The notes under the pieces were generated by a model. That model was not told the DNA's origin. It was given only the letters and a program-made list of their open reading frames with translations, and made no database searches. Both the position numbers and the translations under genes were made by a program. 28,086 nucleotides of DNA. Source: MGBC120314 sp051877855 (GTDB lineage: Bacteria; Bacillota; Clostridia; Lachnospirales; Lachnospiraceae). Below, in pieces: positions 7,853 through 15,180 of this stretch. Each line of letters starts with the position of its first letter. Positions within the stretch are counted from its first letter, which is position 1. The stretch covers positions 1 to 28,086 of the forward strand of contig JBJEJH010000041.1 of NCBI GenBank assembly GCA_051877855.1. The letters run 5' to 3'.

Positions 7853-7867
7853 GTACACAATTTGTAC
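7853..7867. repeat. Short palindrome upstream of relQ
   Basis: GTACA at 7853-7857 and TGTAC at 7863-7867 form a perfect 5-bp inverted repeat around CAATT. It lies in the 136-bp gap before the alarmone synthetase and could be an operator. No clear promoter with standard spacing was found there, so this is weak. Confidence 0.25.
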
Positions 7868-7962
7868 ATAAGTATTTGTTACAATGTTCTTAGTAGCAAA
7901 CGCTGGATTTTATTTGTGCATAGACTTTTACAAAGCGGTCTGATGCAGGTCAGGAGAAATAT

Positions 7963-8658
7963 ATGGATCAGAATTTTACTTATGAATTAGCAGAAGCTTT
8001 AATGAATAAAAATGAACTTGTGGATTTTCGTTCCCAGGCAGTTCAGTTTCGAGAGTTAATGATGATGTACGCCTGTGCAATCAAGGAAGTCCAAACAAAG
8101 ATTGAAGTCTTAAGTGAGGAATTTAAGGTAAAGAGTCAGCGAAATCCTATCGCCACAATCAAAAGCCGTATCAAGGAACCGATGAGTATTTTTGAGAAGG
8201 CAAAGCGCAAGGAATATCCCTTAACCTTTGAGAGCATCCGCCAGAATATGCATGATATTGCAGGTATTCGTGTGGTTTGTCCATTTATTGAGGATATTTA
8301 TGCGGTAGCGGAGATGCTTACAAATCAGGATGATATTAAGATGGTCCAGATCAAGGATTATATCCAGCATCCTAAAGAAAATGGATATCGCAGTTTACAT
8401 ATCGTTGTTGAAATTCCGATTTTCTTATCAGACCGCAAAGAGAATATGAAGGTGGAGGTCCAGATTCGTACCATTGCCATGGATTTCTGGGCATCCCTGG
8501 AGCATCAGATTCATTATAAAAAGTATAACGAAAATGAAGATGAAAGCATTGTACGTGAATTAAAAGAATGTGCCGATACCATCTTTGCAACCGATACAAA
8601 GATGGAACAGATACGAAGAAAATTAGACTATGTTGAGGATGTGAAGCATACGATTTAA
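7963..8658 (+). CDS. relQ: Small alarmone synthetase (RelQ/YjbM type GTP pyrophosphokinase)
   Basis: Single-domain (p)ppGpp synthetases transfer pyrophosphate from ATP to GDP or GTP under stress. The 231-residue protein has only the synthetase domain, with no hydrolase, TGS or ACT parts. Conserved elements include IKSRIKEPMSIFEKAKRK (66-83), DIAGIRVVC (98-106), GYRSLH (141-146) and the catalytic-glutamate motif VEVQIRT (164-170). The C-terminal helix resembles the one that mediates tetramer formation in B. subtilis RelQ. It is slightly longer than that protein (about 211 residues). AGGAGA at 7951-7956 precedes the ATG. It is monocistronic and converges on the next gene through a shared terminator. 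Confidence 0.9.
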   Translation: MDQNFTYELAEALMNKNELVDFRSQAVQFRELMMMYACAIKEVQTKIEVLSEEFKVKSQRNPIATIKSRIKEPMSIFEKAKRKEYPLTFESIRQNMHDIAGIRVVCPFIEDIYAVAEMLTNQDDIKMVQIKDYIQHPKENGYRSLHIVVEIPIFLSDRKENMKVEVQIRTIAMDFWASLEHQIHYKKYNENEDESIVRELKECADTIFATDTKMEQIRRKLDYVEDVKHTI

Positions 8659-8670
8659 TCCTGTACATAC

Positions 8671-8725
8671 AAAAAACCACCATTCATTTGTTTTATTAAT
8701 GAACAAATGATGGTGGTTCTTCTTT
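8671..8725. terminator. Bidirectional terminator between relQ and the minus-strand gene
   Basis: AACCACCATTCATTTGTT (8675-8692) pairs with AACAAATGATGGTGGTT (8702-8718), with one bulged base. The A run at 8671-8676 gives a U run on the minus strand, and TTCTTCTTT follows on the plus strand. It serves two convergent genes. Confidence 0.85.
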
Positions 8726-8747
8726 GCTTTATATGGATGACGGACAA

Positions 8748-9530
8748 TTAATGTCTGACTTTGGTGGATCGAATCATCAGGAAGATGATAACGCCAAGGA
8801 AAAGAACAGTCAAACCAAATCCAATGAAAGTTTCCCACAGTTCCATGAATAACGCAGATTCCTTGATGGAATGCTTTACTTCGACATACTGGGCACTATC
8901 AACGATGGTGGTGAGTTTATCAAGGATATCCTCTGTAATCTCTGTACCGTCGGTCTGAAGGGTATAATAGTAGTTGTGACCATTCATTACCGTATAGTAT
9001 CGTGCAACATAAGTGGAAGTTTCATTTAGATTACTATGGGAGAGGGTCAGCACATAACGTCCATTACTGTTTTCATAAATTTCAAGATCCAGCAGTTCAT
9101 CGGTCTGACTTTTTTCAAATTCCTGTTTTACATGTTCTATATATTCATCAAAGTTTTCGATGGGTAATTCATTAAAATTAACTGCATTGCCAGTATTGAT
9201 TGCGGTTGCACTTACGACAATTTCATAATTCAATTCATCCGGAAATGCATTGAGATAAATGTGATTCTGAATATATGAATTTTGTAAACTTACTGCATCC
9301 GCATCCAGCAATTCCAAAGCTGCATTGCCGGAGGAGACATTCCGGGTCAGAACATTCAGATCCGATGGAACCATAACTTTCAAATCAATGGATGAGATGG
9401 CATATTCATTCGTATCTGTGGATGTATTCGTCTCAGTATTACCTGCCAATACATTCGAAGCAGAACCCAATATCAGAGTGGAAATTGTTAACATTCCCAG
9501 TAAACGATTTAATATCATACTTTTCTTCAT
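8748..9530 (-). CDS. Uncharacterised exported protein with C-terminal membrane anchor
   Basis: I do not recognise the family. The 260-residue product has a basic start, a hydrophobic stretch and a probable signal-peptidase site near SNVLAG (about residue 30), then a Thr/Asn-rich linker. An extracytoplasmic domain rich in beta-type sequence spans about 45-220. A single transmembrane segment (FIGFGLTVLFLGVIIFLMI, about 234-252) comes before a short basic tail, so the bulk should lie outside the cell with the C-terminus inside. There are no catalytic motifs or cysteines that I can see. The SD AAGGAG precedes the ATG. It is transcribed alone, divergent from der, and ends at the terminator shared with relQ. 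It could be a stress or envelope protein, but nothing in the sequence proves it. Confidence 0.8.
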   Translation of the reverse strand: MKKSMILNRLLGMLTISTLILGSASNVLAGNTETNTSTDTNEYAISSIDLKVMVPSDLNVLTRNVSSGNAALELLDADAVSLQNSYIQNHIYLNAFPDELNYEIVVSATAINTGNAVNFNELPIENFDEYIEHVKQEFEKSQTDELLDLEIYENSNGRYVLTLSHSNLNETSTYVARYYTVMNGHNYYYTLQTDGTEITEDILDKLTTIVDSAQYVEVKHSIKESALFMELWETFIGFGLTVLFLGVIIFLMIRSTKVRH

Positions 9531-9590
9531 AACAAACTCCTTAAAACGATTCTAAAATTAGATTATAATGCATTTATAATACATTAATTG

Positions 9591-9619
9591 TTTACAAAAA
9601 TCAATTCTATTGATATTAT
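9591..9619 (+). promoter_or_regulatory. Predicted sigma-A promoter for der
   Basis: TTTACA (9591-9596), a 17-bp spacer and TATTAT (9614-9619). Transcription from it would cover der and probably plsY and gpsA. Confidence 0.6.
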
Positions 9620-9692
9620 TGATATAGGCTTTGAAATGAAATGGGTCATTTTCAAAGCTGTATTTGCGATAGGCAGGAAAAGGAGAAATAAA

Positions 9693-11021
9693 ATGAGTAA
9701 ACCAGTAGTAGCCATTGTAGGCAGACCTAATGTGGGTAAATCAACCTTATTCAACGCCCTTGCCGGAGAACAGATTTCGATTGTTAAAGATACTCCTGGT
9801 GTAACCAGAGATCGTATATATGCAGATGTTTCTTGGCTGAATCATACATTTACCATGATTGATACCGGAGGTATTGAGCCGGATTCCAGTGATATTATTC
9901 TTTCACAGATGAGAGAACAGGCAGAAATTGCCATTGCCACTGCAGATGTTATTATTTTTATCGTAGATGTCCGGCAGGGTGTTTTGGATGCGGACGGAAA
10001 AGTTGCAGATATGCTGCGTCGTTCGAAGAAGCCTGTTATTCTGGCGGTTAATAAAGTGGACAATTTTGACAAATTTATGGCCGATGTGTATGAATTTTAT
10101 AATCTGGGTATTGGTGAACCGATACCGGTTTCAGCGGCATCAAGACTGGGTATTGGTGATCTTCTGGATCAGGTTATTGAGCAGTTTCCTGAGGGAATTG
10201 AGACCGAGGAGGAAGATGAACGTCCTCGTGTAGCTATCGTTGGTAAGCCTAATGTAGGTAAGTCTTCTATTATCAACAAACTGACCGGCAGCAACCGTGT
10301 GATTGTTTCGGATATTGCCGGAACAACCCGTGATGCAATTGATACTGAAGTTGTTCATAACGGTAAGCCTTATGTTTTTATTGATACCGCAGGTCTTCGT
10401 CGTAAGAACAAGATTAAGGAAGAATTGGAACGATATAGTATCATTCGTACCGTTACTGCCGTAGAGCGTGCCGATGTGGTCTTAATTGTAATCGATGCCA
10501 CAGAAGGTGTCACCGAGCAGGATGCCAAGATTGCCGGGATTGCTCATGAACGCGGAAAGGGTATCATTGTTGTTGTCAATAAATGGGATGCCATTGAAAA
10601 GAATGATAAAACAATCTATGAACACACCAGGAGGATCAAGGAAATACTTTCCTTTATGCCTTATGCTGAAATTATGTTTGTTTCTGCTCAGACAGGGCAG
10701 CGTCTTACAAAGATGTTTGATCTTATTGATATGGTTATTGAGAATCAGAATCTTCGTATTCAGACCGGTGTGTTAAACGAGATTCTTACCGAGGCTGTAG
10801 CAATGCAGCAGCCTCCTTCTGACAAGGGAAAACGTTTAAAGCTTTATTATATTACCCAGGTTGCTGTAAAACCGCCAACCTTTGTTATTTTCGTTAATGA
10901 TAAGGAATTAATGCATTTTTCATACACAAGATATATTGAGAATAAGATTCGGGATACCTTTGGTTTTAAGGGAACATCTTTGAAGTTCATTATTCGTGAG
11001 AGAAAGGAAAAGGAGCAGTAA
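9693..11021 (+). CDS. der: Ribosome biogenesis double-GTPase Der (EngA)
   Basis: Der is an essential GTPase with two tandem G domains that acts in 50S maturation. Domain 1 has GRPNVGKST (10-18), DTGG (57-60) and NKVD (120-123). Domain 2 has GKPNVGKSS (184-192), DTAGLRRK (231-238) and NKWD. The C-terminal KH-like domain begins near residue 350. The 442-residue length is standard. The start is ATG 9693 with AGGAGA at 9681-9686; a longer in-frame start at 9588 lies inside the promoter region and has no SD. The TAA stop overlaps the plsY ATG by one base, so the two are translationally coupled. Confidence 0.97.
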   Translation: MSKPVVAIVGRPNVGKSTLFNALAGEQISIVKDTPGVTRDRIYADVSWLNHTFTMIDTGGIEPDSSDIILSQMREQAEIAIATADVIIFIVDVRQGVLDADGKVADMLRRSKKPVILAVNKVDNFDKFMADVYEFYNLGIGEPIPVSAASRLGIGDLLDQVIEQFPEGIETEEEDERPRVAIVGKPNVGKSSIINKLTGSNRVIVSDIAGTTRDAIDTEVVHNGKPYVFIDTAGLRRKNKIKEELERYSIIRTVTAVERADVVLIVIDATEGVTEQDAKIAGIAHERGKGIIVVVNKWDAIEKNDKTIYEHTRRIKEILSFMPYAEIMFVSAQTGQRLTKMFDLIDMVIENQNLRIQTGVLNEILTEAVAMQQPPSDKGKRLKLYYITQVAVKPPTFVIFVNDKELMHFSYTRYIENKIRDTFGFKGTSLKFIIRERKEKEQ

Positions 11022-11689
11022 TGGTTCGTTTGATTTGTTTGGCAATAGGATATTGCTTTGGTCTGTTTCAGACTGCATTTATTTATGGAAAGATTAAGGG
11101 CATTGATATTCGTGAATACGGAAGTGGTAATGCCGGTACAACCAATGTCATGAGAACACTGGGAAAGAAGGCCGGATTTATCACATATTTCGGAGACTGT
11201 ATGAAGGCGGTTCTTTGCGCCCTCTTTATTCATTGTGTATTTGGAAGTACTTATGGAACACCGGAGAATAACATGGAATTCTTATTAATCCTTTATGGCG
11301 GATTGGGGGTTATTCTTGGTCATAACTTCCCATTCTATATGGGATTTAAAGGTGGTAAAGGTATCGCGGCAACATCCGGTTTTATTCTTTCATTATTGCC
11401 ATACAACTGGCTGATTGTTCTCATCGGTGCAACCTCCTTCTTTGGAACCATGTTCATCACCAAATATGTTTCTCTGGCCTCATTAATCTTTGTTTCAGTT
11501 GTTTTAATTGAAATTGTGACCTTTGGACAGTTGGGTTATTTTGAAATGCCACAGAACTATTGTTATGAAGCCTATGCAGTTACTTTAGTTATTGTGATTC
11601 TCGCATTTGTTCGGCATCGTGAGAATATTAAGCGATTAATTAATGGTACAGAACGTAAGGTATTTCAGAAGAAAAAAGAAGATCAGTAA
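11021..11689 (+). CDS. plsY: Glycerol-3-phosphate acyltransferase PlsY
   Basis: PlsY transfers the acyl group from acyl-phosphate to glycerol-3-phosphate, the first step of phospholipid synthesis in most bacteria. The 222-residue protein has about five hydrophobic segments. Its conserved loops are GSGNAGTTNVMR (34-45), GHNFPFYMGFKGGKGIA, and a third near the C-terminal membrane segment. The GKG-type glycine-rich loop binds the phosphate. It is coupled to der by a one-base overlap and followed 45 bases later by gpsA, which makes its substrate. This pairing is functionally logical. Confidence 0.95.
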   Translation: MVRLICLAIGYCFGLFQTAFIYGKIKGIDIREYGSGNAGTTNVMRTLGKKAGFITYFGDCMKAVLCALFIHCVFGSTYGTPENNMEFLLILYGGLGVILGHNFPFYMGFKGGKGIAATSGFILSLLPYNWLIVLIGATSFFGTMFITKYVSLASLIFVSVVLIEIVTFGQLGYFEMPQNYCYEAYAVTLVIVILAFVRHRENIKRLINGTERKVFQKKKEDQ

Positions 11690-11734
11690 ACGATATAAGT
11701 GTGAAAGATATATTATAGGATAATAGGAGTTACT

Positions 11735-12745
11735 ATGGCAAAGATTAGTGTATTAGGTGCAGGAAGCTGGGGAACAGCACTTGCAATATTATTGAATAAC
11801 AACGGACATGACGTAACCATGTGGTCCGTTTTTCCGGAAGAACTTGAACAAATTAAGGAAGATCACGAGAATAAGAGATGTCTTCCGGGAGTAACCATTC
11901 CGGATAGGATTAAATTTACCGGTGATGACAAGGAAGCATTAACGGAAAAAGATGTGGTTATTCTGGCAGTTGCGTCTCCTTATACCCGTTCCACAGCACA
12001 TCGTATCAAGGATGTTGTCCGTGACGGACAGATTATCGTAAATGTGGCGAAGGGAATCGAGGAAGAAACTTTGTATACCTTAACGGATGTAATTGAAGAT
12101 GAGATTCCGCAGGCGAATGTAACGGTTTTGTCCGGTCCAAGTCATGCGGAAGAAGTTGGTCGTGGAGTTCCTACCACATGCGTAGTGGGGGCAAAGGATC
12201 GGGAAACAGCAGAGTATCTTCAGAACATCTTTATGTCTGAGGTGTTCCGTGTCTACACCAGTCCGGATATTGTTGGAATGGAACTGGGGGGAGCCCTTAA
12301 AAATGTTATTGCATTGGCTGCCGGTATTTCCGACGGTGTAGGTTATGGTGATAACAGTAAAGCAGCACTGATTACCCGTGGAATCTACGAGATTTCAAAG
12401 CTTGGTATTGCCATGGGAGGTAAACCGGAAACCTTTTACGGATTAACGGGTATCGGAGATTTAATCGTTACCTGTGCCAGTATGCACAGCCGTAACCGTC
12501 GTGCCGGTATCTTGATCGGACAGGGCAAATCTTATGAAGAGGCAATGAAGGAAGTAAATATGGTTGTTGAAGGCGTTTATGCTGCCAAAGCGGCCATGAA
12601 GCTTGCTCAAAAATATAATGTTGATTTACCAATTGTAACCAAGGTTAATGAGATTCTGTTTGAAGGAAAAAAACCGGAAGAGACAGTTAAGGAATTAATG
12701 TTACGTGATAAAAAGCTGGAAAGTCACAGTTTTGATTGGGAATAA
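11735..12745 (+). CDS. gpsA: NAD(P)-dependent glycerol-3-phosphate dehydrogenase
   Basis: GpsA reduces dihydroxyacetone phosphate to sn-glycerol-3-phosphate, the substrate of PlsY. The Rossmann dinucleotide motif is GAGSWGTA at residues 8-15. NVAKGIEEET, SGPSHAEEV and the catalytic-domain helix NVIALAAGISDGVGYGDNSKAAL are all standard, as is TGIGDLIVTC. The length of 336 residues is normal. TAGGAG precedes the ATG. It sits in the order der-plsY-gpsA, with the B. subtilis homologues in the order der-gpsA-spoIVA. Confidence 0.97.
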   Translation: MAKISVLGAGSWGTALAILLNNNGHDVTMWSVFPEELEQIKEDHENKRCLPGVTIPDRIKFTGDDKEALTEKDVVILAVASPYTRSTAHRIKDVVRDGQIIVNVAKGIEEETLYTLTDVIEDEIPQANVTVLSGPSHAEEVGRGVPTTCVVGAKDRETAEYLQNIFMSEVFRVYTSPDIVGMELGGALKNVIALAAGISDGVGYGDNSKAALITRGIYEISKLGIAMGGKPETFYGLTGIGDLIVTCASMHSRNRRAGILIGQGKSYEEAMKEVNMVVEGVYAAKAAMKLAQKYNVDLPIVTKVNEILFEGKKPEETVKELMLRDKKLESHSFDWE

Positions 12746-12766
12746 TTACTCAAAGGAGAAACGACA

Positions 12767-13429
12767 TTGAATCTGAACGAAGTTGAAGTGGGAAAAAACA
12801 TTGAGATTATTTTAAATCTGGATGGTCGGAAATTAAAGTTTAATTCAGAAGTACGAGAGATTTTAGATGACAGTATTTTAATTGATCCGGTTACACAGGA
12901 GGATAAAACCGTTGGATTTGCCAAACACGAAGCCATGGTTATCTGTGTTGCGGAAGAAAATAAGCCCTATATGTGGAATGGTGTCACCATAAAATTAGTA
13001 AAATACAATAATGAAATCTATCATCAGCTGATTGCAGCCCAACCCGGTGCACACTACAATCGTCGTAGGCATTATCGTCAGTTTGTTGGTGTGGAGGGGA
13101 TGATTAATAATCTCGATAAAACTCATCCGGTTATCGTTAAGGATGTGAGCGCAACGGGATGTGCCTTTGTATCCGGTGATGATTTTGAGGTTGGAACGGA
13201 TGTGATTGTTAGTTTTTCGGATGCGGATCAGAACTTTGTTCTTCGTTGCAAAATTGTACGTAAACAGGAGGTCTCAGAGGGCAAGAAAATCGTTTATGGC
13301 TGTGAAATGAAGCTGACGAATCACAAGGTTGAGAAATACGTTAATGAAAAGCAGCGTCAGGATATGCAACGTCGTTCTTCCTCTGCACTGGATAAAAGAG
13401 TTTCCGATAAGGTGAACTCTGAGAGTTAG
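12767..13429 (+). CDS. PilZ-domain (YcgR/YpfA-like) cyclic-di-GMP receptor
   Basis: The 220-residue protein has an N-terminal YcgR-like beta domain (about 1-92) and a PilZ domain (about 95-205). Both cyclic-di-GMP binding motifs are intact: RxxxR in NRRRHYRQFV (Arg100 and Arg104) and DxSxxG in KDVSATG (Asp126, Ser128, Gly131). Such proteins slow flagellar motors or control other outputs when cyclic-di-GMP rises. The start is a TTG with AAGGAGA seven bases upstream; no ATG fits better. It follows gpsA by 21 bases and is probably read from the same transcript. A hairpin at 13488-13535 looks like its terminator. Confidence 0.88.
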   Translation: MNLNEVEVGKNIEIILNLDGRKLKFNSEVREILDDSILIDPVTQEDKTVGFAKHEAMVICVAEENKPYMWNGVTIKLVKYNNEIYHQLIAAQPGAHYNRRRHYRQFVGVEGMINNLDKTHPVIVKDVSATGCAFVSGDDFEVGTDVIVSFSDADQNFVLRCKIVRKQEVSEGKKIVYGCEMKLTNHKVEKYVNEKQRQDMQRRSSSALDKRVSDKVNSES

Positions 13430-13479
13430 TATTTCACTTCAAGATTTGATTTCTTTTGTAAAGATTCCTTTAATAAAAC

Positions 13480-13508
13480 GAATAATCAATACCCCTTTTT
13501 CATATATT
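13480..13508 (+). promoter_or_regulatory. Predicted sigma-E promoter for spoIVA
   Basis: GAATAAT (13480-13486) followed, 14 bases later, by CATATATT (13501-13508) agrees with the sigma-E pattern (-35 ATA-rich, -10 CATAnnnT). spoIVA is known to be transcribed by sigma-E in the mother cell of B. subtilis. Transcription would start near 13514, about 22 bases before the ATG. Confidence 0.55.
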
Positions 13509-13535
13509 TTTATAAAATATGGAAGGGGTATTTTT
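13488..13535 (+). terminator. Hairpin: terminator of the PilZ gene that also masks the spoIVA SD
   Basis: AATACCCCT (13488-13496) pairs with AGGGGTATT (13524-13532), and inside it CATAT (13501-13505) pairs with ATATG (13517-13521). A T run continues to 13535, directly before the spoIVA ATG. The SD of spoIVA, GGAAGGGG (13521-13528), is in the 3' arm. The 5' arm lies within the predicted sigma-E promoter. Confidence 0.65.
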
Positions 13536-15020
13536 ATGTTGATGGATCATTCGATGGAATTTGACTTGTATCAGGATATTAAAGCCCGCACCAATGGTGA
13601 AATCTATATTGGTGTGGTAGGACCTGTACGTTCAGGTAAATCTACGTTTATTAAGAAATTTATGGATCTTATCGTAATCCCTAATATCAAAGAACCGGCG
13701 GACCGACTTCGAGCAACCGATGAATTGCCACAAAGTTCTGCCGGAAAAACCATTATGACAACGGAGCCCAAATTCGTGCCAAAGGAAGCGGTGCAGATTC
13801 AGGTGGAGGGAATACCGCTTAAAGTGCGTTTGATTGACTGTGTTGGATTTATGGTCCAAGGTGCAGCAGGGCATACCGAAAATAATGAAGAACGATTGGT
13901 TAAGACTCCATGGGATCAGGAACCGATTCCCTTCACCAGGGCTGCAGAGATCGGAACAAGAAAGGTTATTCACGACCATTCCACCGTGGGAATTGTAATT
14001 ACAGGAGATGGCAGTTTTGGGGACTTTGAGCGGAAGGATTATTTTGATGCGGAAGAAAAGACGATCACAGAATTAAAGAAACTTGGTAAACCATTTGTGG
14101 TTCTTTTAAATTCCAGTCAACCATCTTCGGAAAAGACACGGTCAGAAGCATCACAATTAGCCCAAAAACATGGTTGTCTTGTAATCCCAATGGATTGTCA
14201 GAATCTCAATTACAATGATATTAATCAAATTTTTTCGGAGTTATTGAATACATTTCCGGTTTCTGAGATTCAATTTGAATTACCAAAATGGGCGCAGATG
14301 CTTCCGGAAGATAGTGGAATAAGAGAAGAATTAATTACATTTTGTCGCAATATATTGCAAGATGTTTCGAGCATTAAAAGTGCACGGAATATTTCATTTG
14401 ATGAGATTCCGGATTGCATTGAGGCAGTGGCTTTAAGTGCCATACAATCCTCTGACGGATGTGTCCGAATTGATATAAAAATCGATAATCGTCATTACTT
14501 TAATATGTTAAGTGACATGTGCGGTGAAACTATTGAAAATGAATATCAGTTAGTTTCCCTGATTCAGGAACTTACTCAGAAAAAGACAGAATTTGAAAAA
14601 GTCGGTGATGCCGTAAGTCAGGTACATATCAATGGATACAGTGTTGTTATGCCAACAAGAGAGCAGATTCAGTTAGCCAGTCCGGAAGTAATTAAAAACG
14701 GAAATAAATTCGGAGTAAAAATCCGGGCAGATGCAACAACAATCTATATGCTTGAGACCAGCATTCATACGGAAATAGCACCGATTGTAGGAAGTGAACA
14801 ACAGGCGAATGATTTAATTCAATATATCGGAAACAATGCTGCAGGAGATCCGGAAGGATTGTGGGAAACCAATATTTTTGGTAAGACCATCGAACAGATT
14901 GTTGCGGATGGCATGAACGATAAGATTCACAACATGACCGAGGATAATATGAACAAATTGCGTGATACGTTACAGAAAGTAATGAATGAAAATTCAGGTT
15001 TGGTATGTTTAATCGTATAA
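13536..15020 (+). CDS. spoIVA: Stage IV sporulation protein A, coat morphogenetic ATPase
   Basis: SpoIVA polymerises with ATP on the outer forespore membrane and forms the platform for the spore coat; it needs SpoVM for anchoring. The 494-residue protein matches the family along its length, beginning with DLYQDIKARTNGEIYIGVVG and the Walker A motif GPVRSGKST (29-37). It continues through IDCVGFMVQGAAGHTEN to the short hydrophobic C-terminus. ATG 13536 has GGAAGGGG seven bases upstream; ATG 13554 aligns better with the B. subtilis start but has no SD. Its SD lies in a hairpin and a 21-bp perfect palindrome covers its stop. This gene shows the organism forms endospores, or did recently. Confidence 0.97.
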   Translation: MLMDHSMEFDLYQDIKARTNGEIYIGVVGPVRSGKSTFIKKFMDLIVIPNIKEPADRLRATDELPQSSAGKTIMTTEPKFVPKEAVQIQVEGIPLKVRLIDCVGFMVQGAAGHTENNEERLVKTPWDQEPIPFTRAAEIGTRKVIHDHSTVGIVITGDGSFGDFERKDYFDAEEKTITELKKLGKPFVVLLNSSQPSSEKTRSEASQLAQKHGCLVIPMDCQNLNYNDINQIFSELLNTFPVSEIQFELPKWAQMLPEDSGIREELITFCRNILQDVSSIKSARNISFDEIPDCIEAVALSAIQSSDGCVRIDIKIDNRHYFNMLSDMCGETIENEYQLVSLIQELTQKKTEFEKVGDAVSQVHINGYSVVMPTREQIQLASPEVIKNGNKFGVKIRADATTIYMLETSIHTEIAPIVGSEQQANDLIQYIGNNAAGDPEGLWETNIFGKTIEQIVADGMNDKIHNMTEDNMNKLRDTLQKVMNENSGLVCLIV

Positions 15021-15057
15021 TAGATTACATAATATAATTATGTAATCTATTATACGA
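15013..15057. repeat. Perfect 21-bp inverted repeat across the spoIVA stop codon
   Basis: The arm 15014-15033 (CGTATAATAGATTACATAAT) is perfectly complementary to 15037-15056, and 15013/15057 add one more pair, leaving a three-base loop. The first arm includes the last codons and stop of spoIVA. No T run follows at once; the nearest is around 15068-15072. It may be a terminator or a 3' stabiliser. Confidence 0.75.
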
Positions 15058-15119
15058 AATTATAAAATTTTTATATCATTTGTGTTTTCAAATACATATG
15101 AATCGAAAATCTTTCTCAA

Positions 15120-15148
15120 TTGATATTCTCCGTTAAATATGATAAAAT
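15120..15148 (+). promoter_or_regulatory. Predicted promoter of the NCS2 permease gene
   Basis: TTGATA (15120-15125), a 17-bp spacer and TAAAAT (15143-15148) with an upstream TG (extended -10). The transcript would start near 15155. Confidence 0.55.
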
Positions 15149-15180
15149 CTTTACATCAAATATTTTAACGGAGGATATCA
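15121..15180 (+). promoter_or_regulatory. Long inverted repeat enclosing the permease promoter and SD
   Basis: TGATATTCTCCGTTAAATAT (15121-15140) pairs with 15160-15180 over about 20 bp, with one G-U pair and one bulge, around a 19-base loop. The 3' arm contains the SD GGAGG (15170-15174) and the A of the start codon. The 5' arm overlaps the -35 and spacer of the predicted promoter. Confidence 0.7.

Noticed and set aside
9588..9692. Longer Der N-terminus from 9588
   Set aside because: It overlaps the predicted promoter and has no SD; the family begins at MSKPVVAIVG.
13446..13535. Longer spoIVA start at 13446
   Set aside because: The extension has no SD, covers the terminator and promoter, and is not in the family; ATG 13536 has a good SD.
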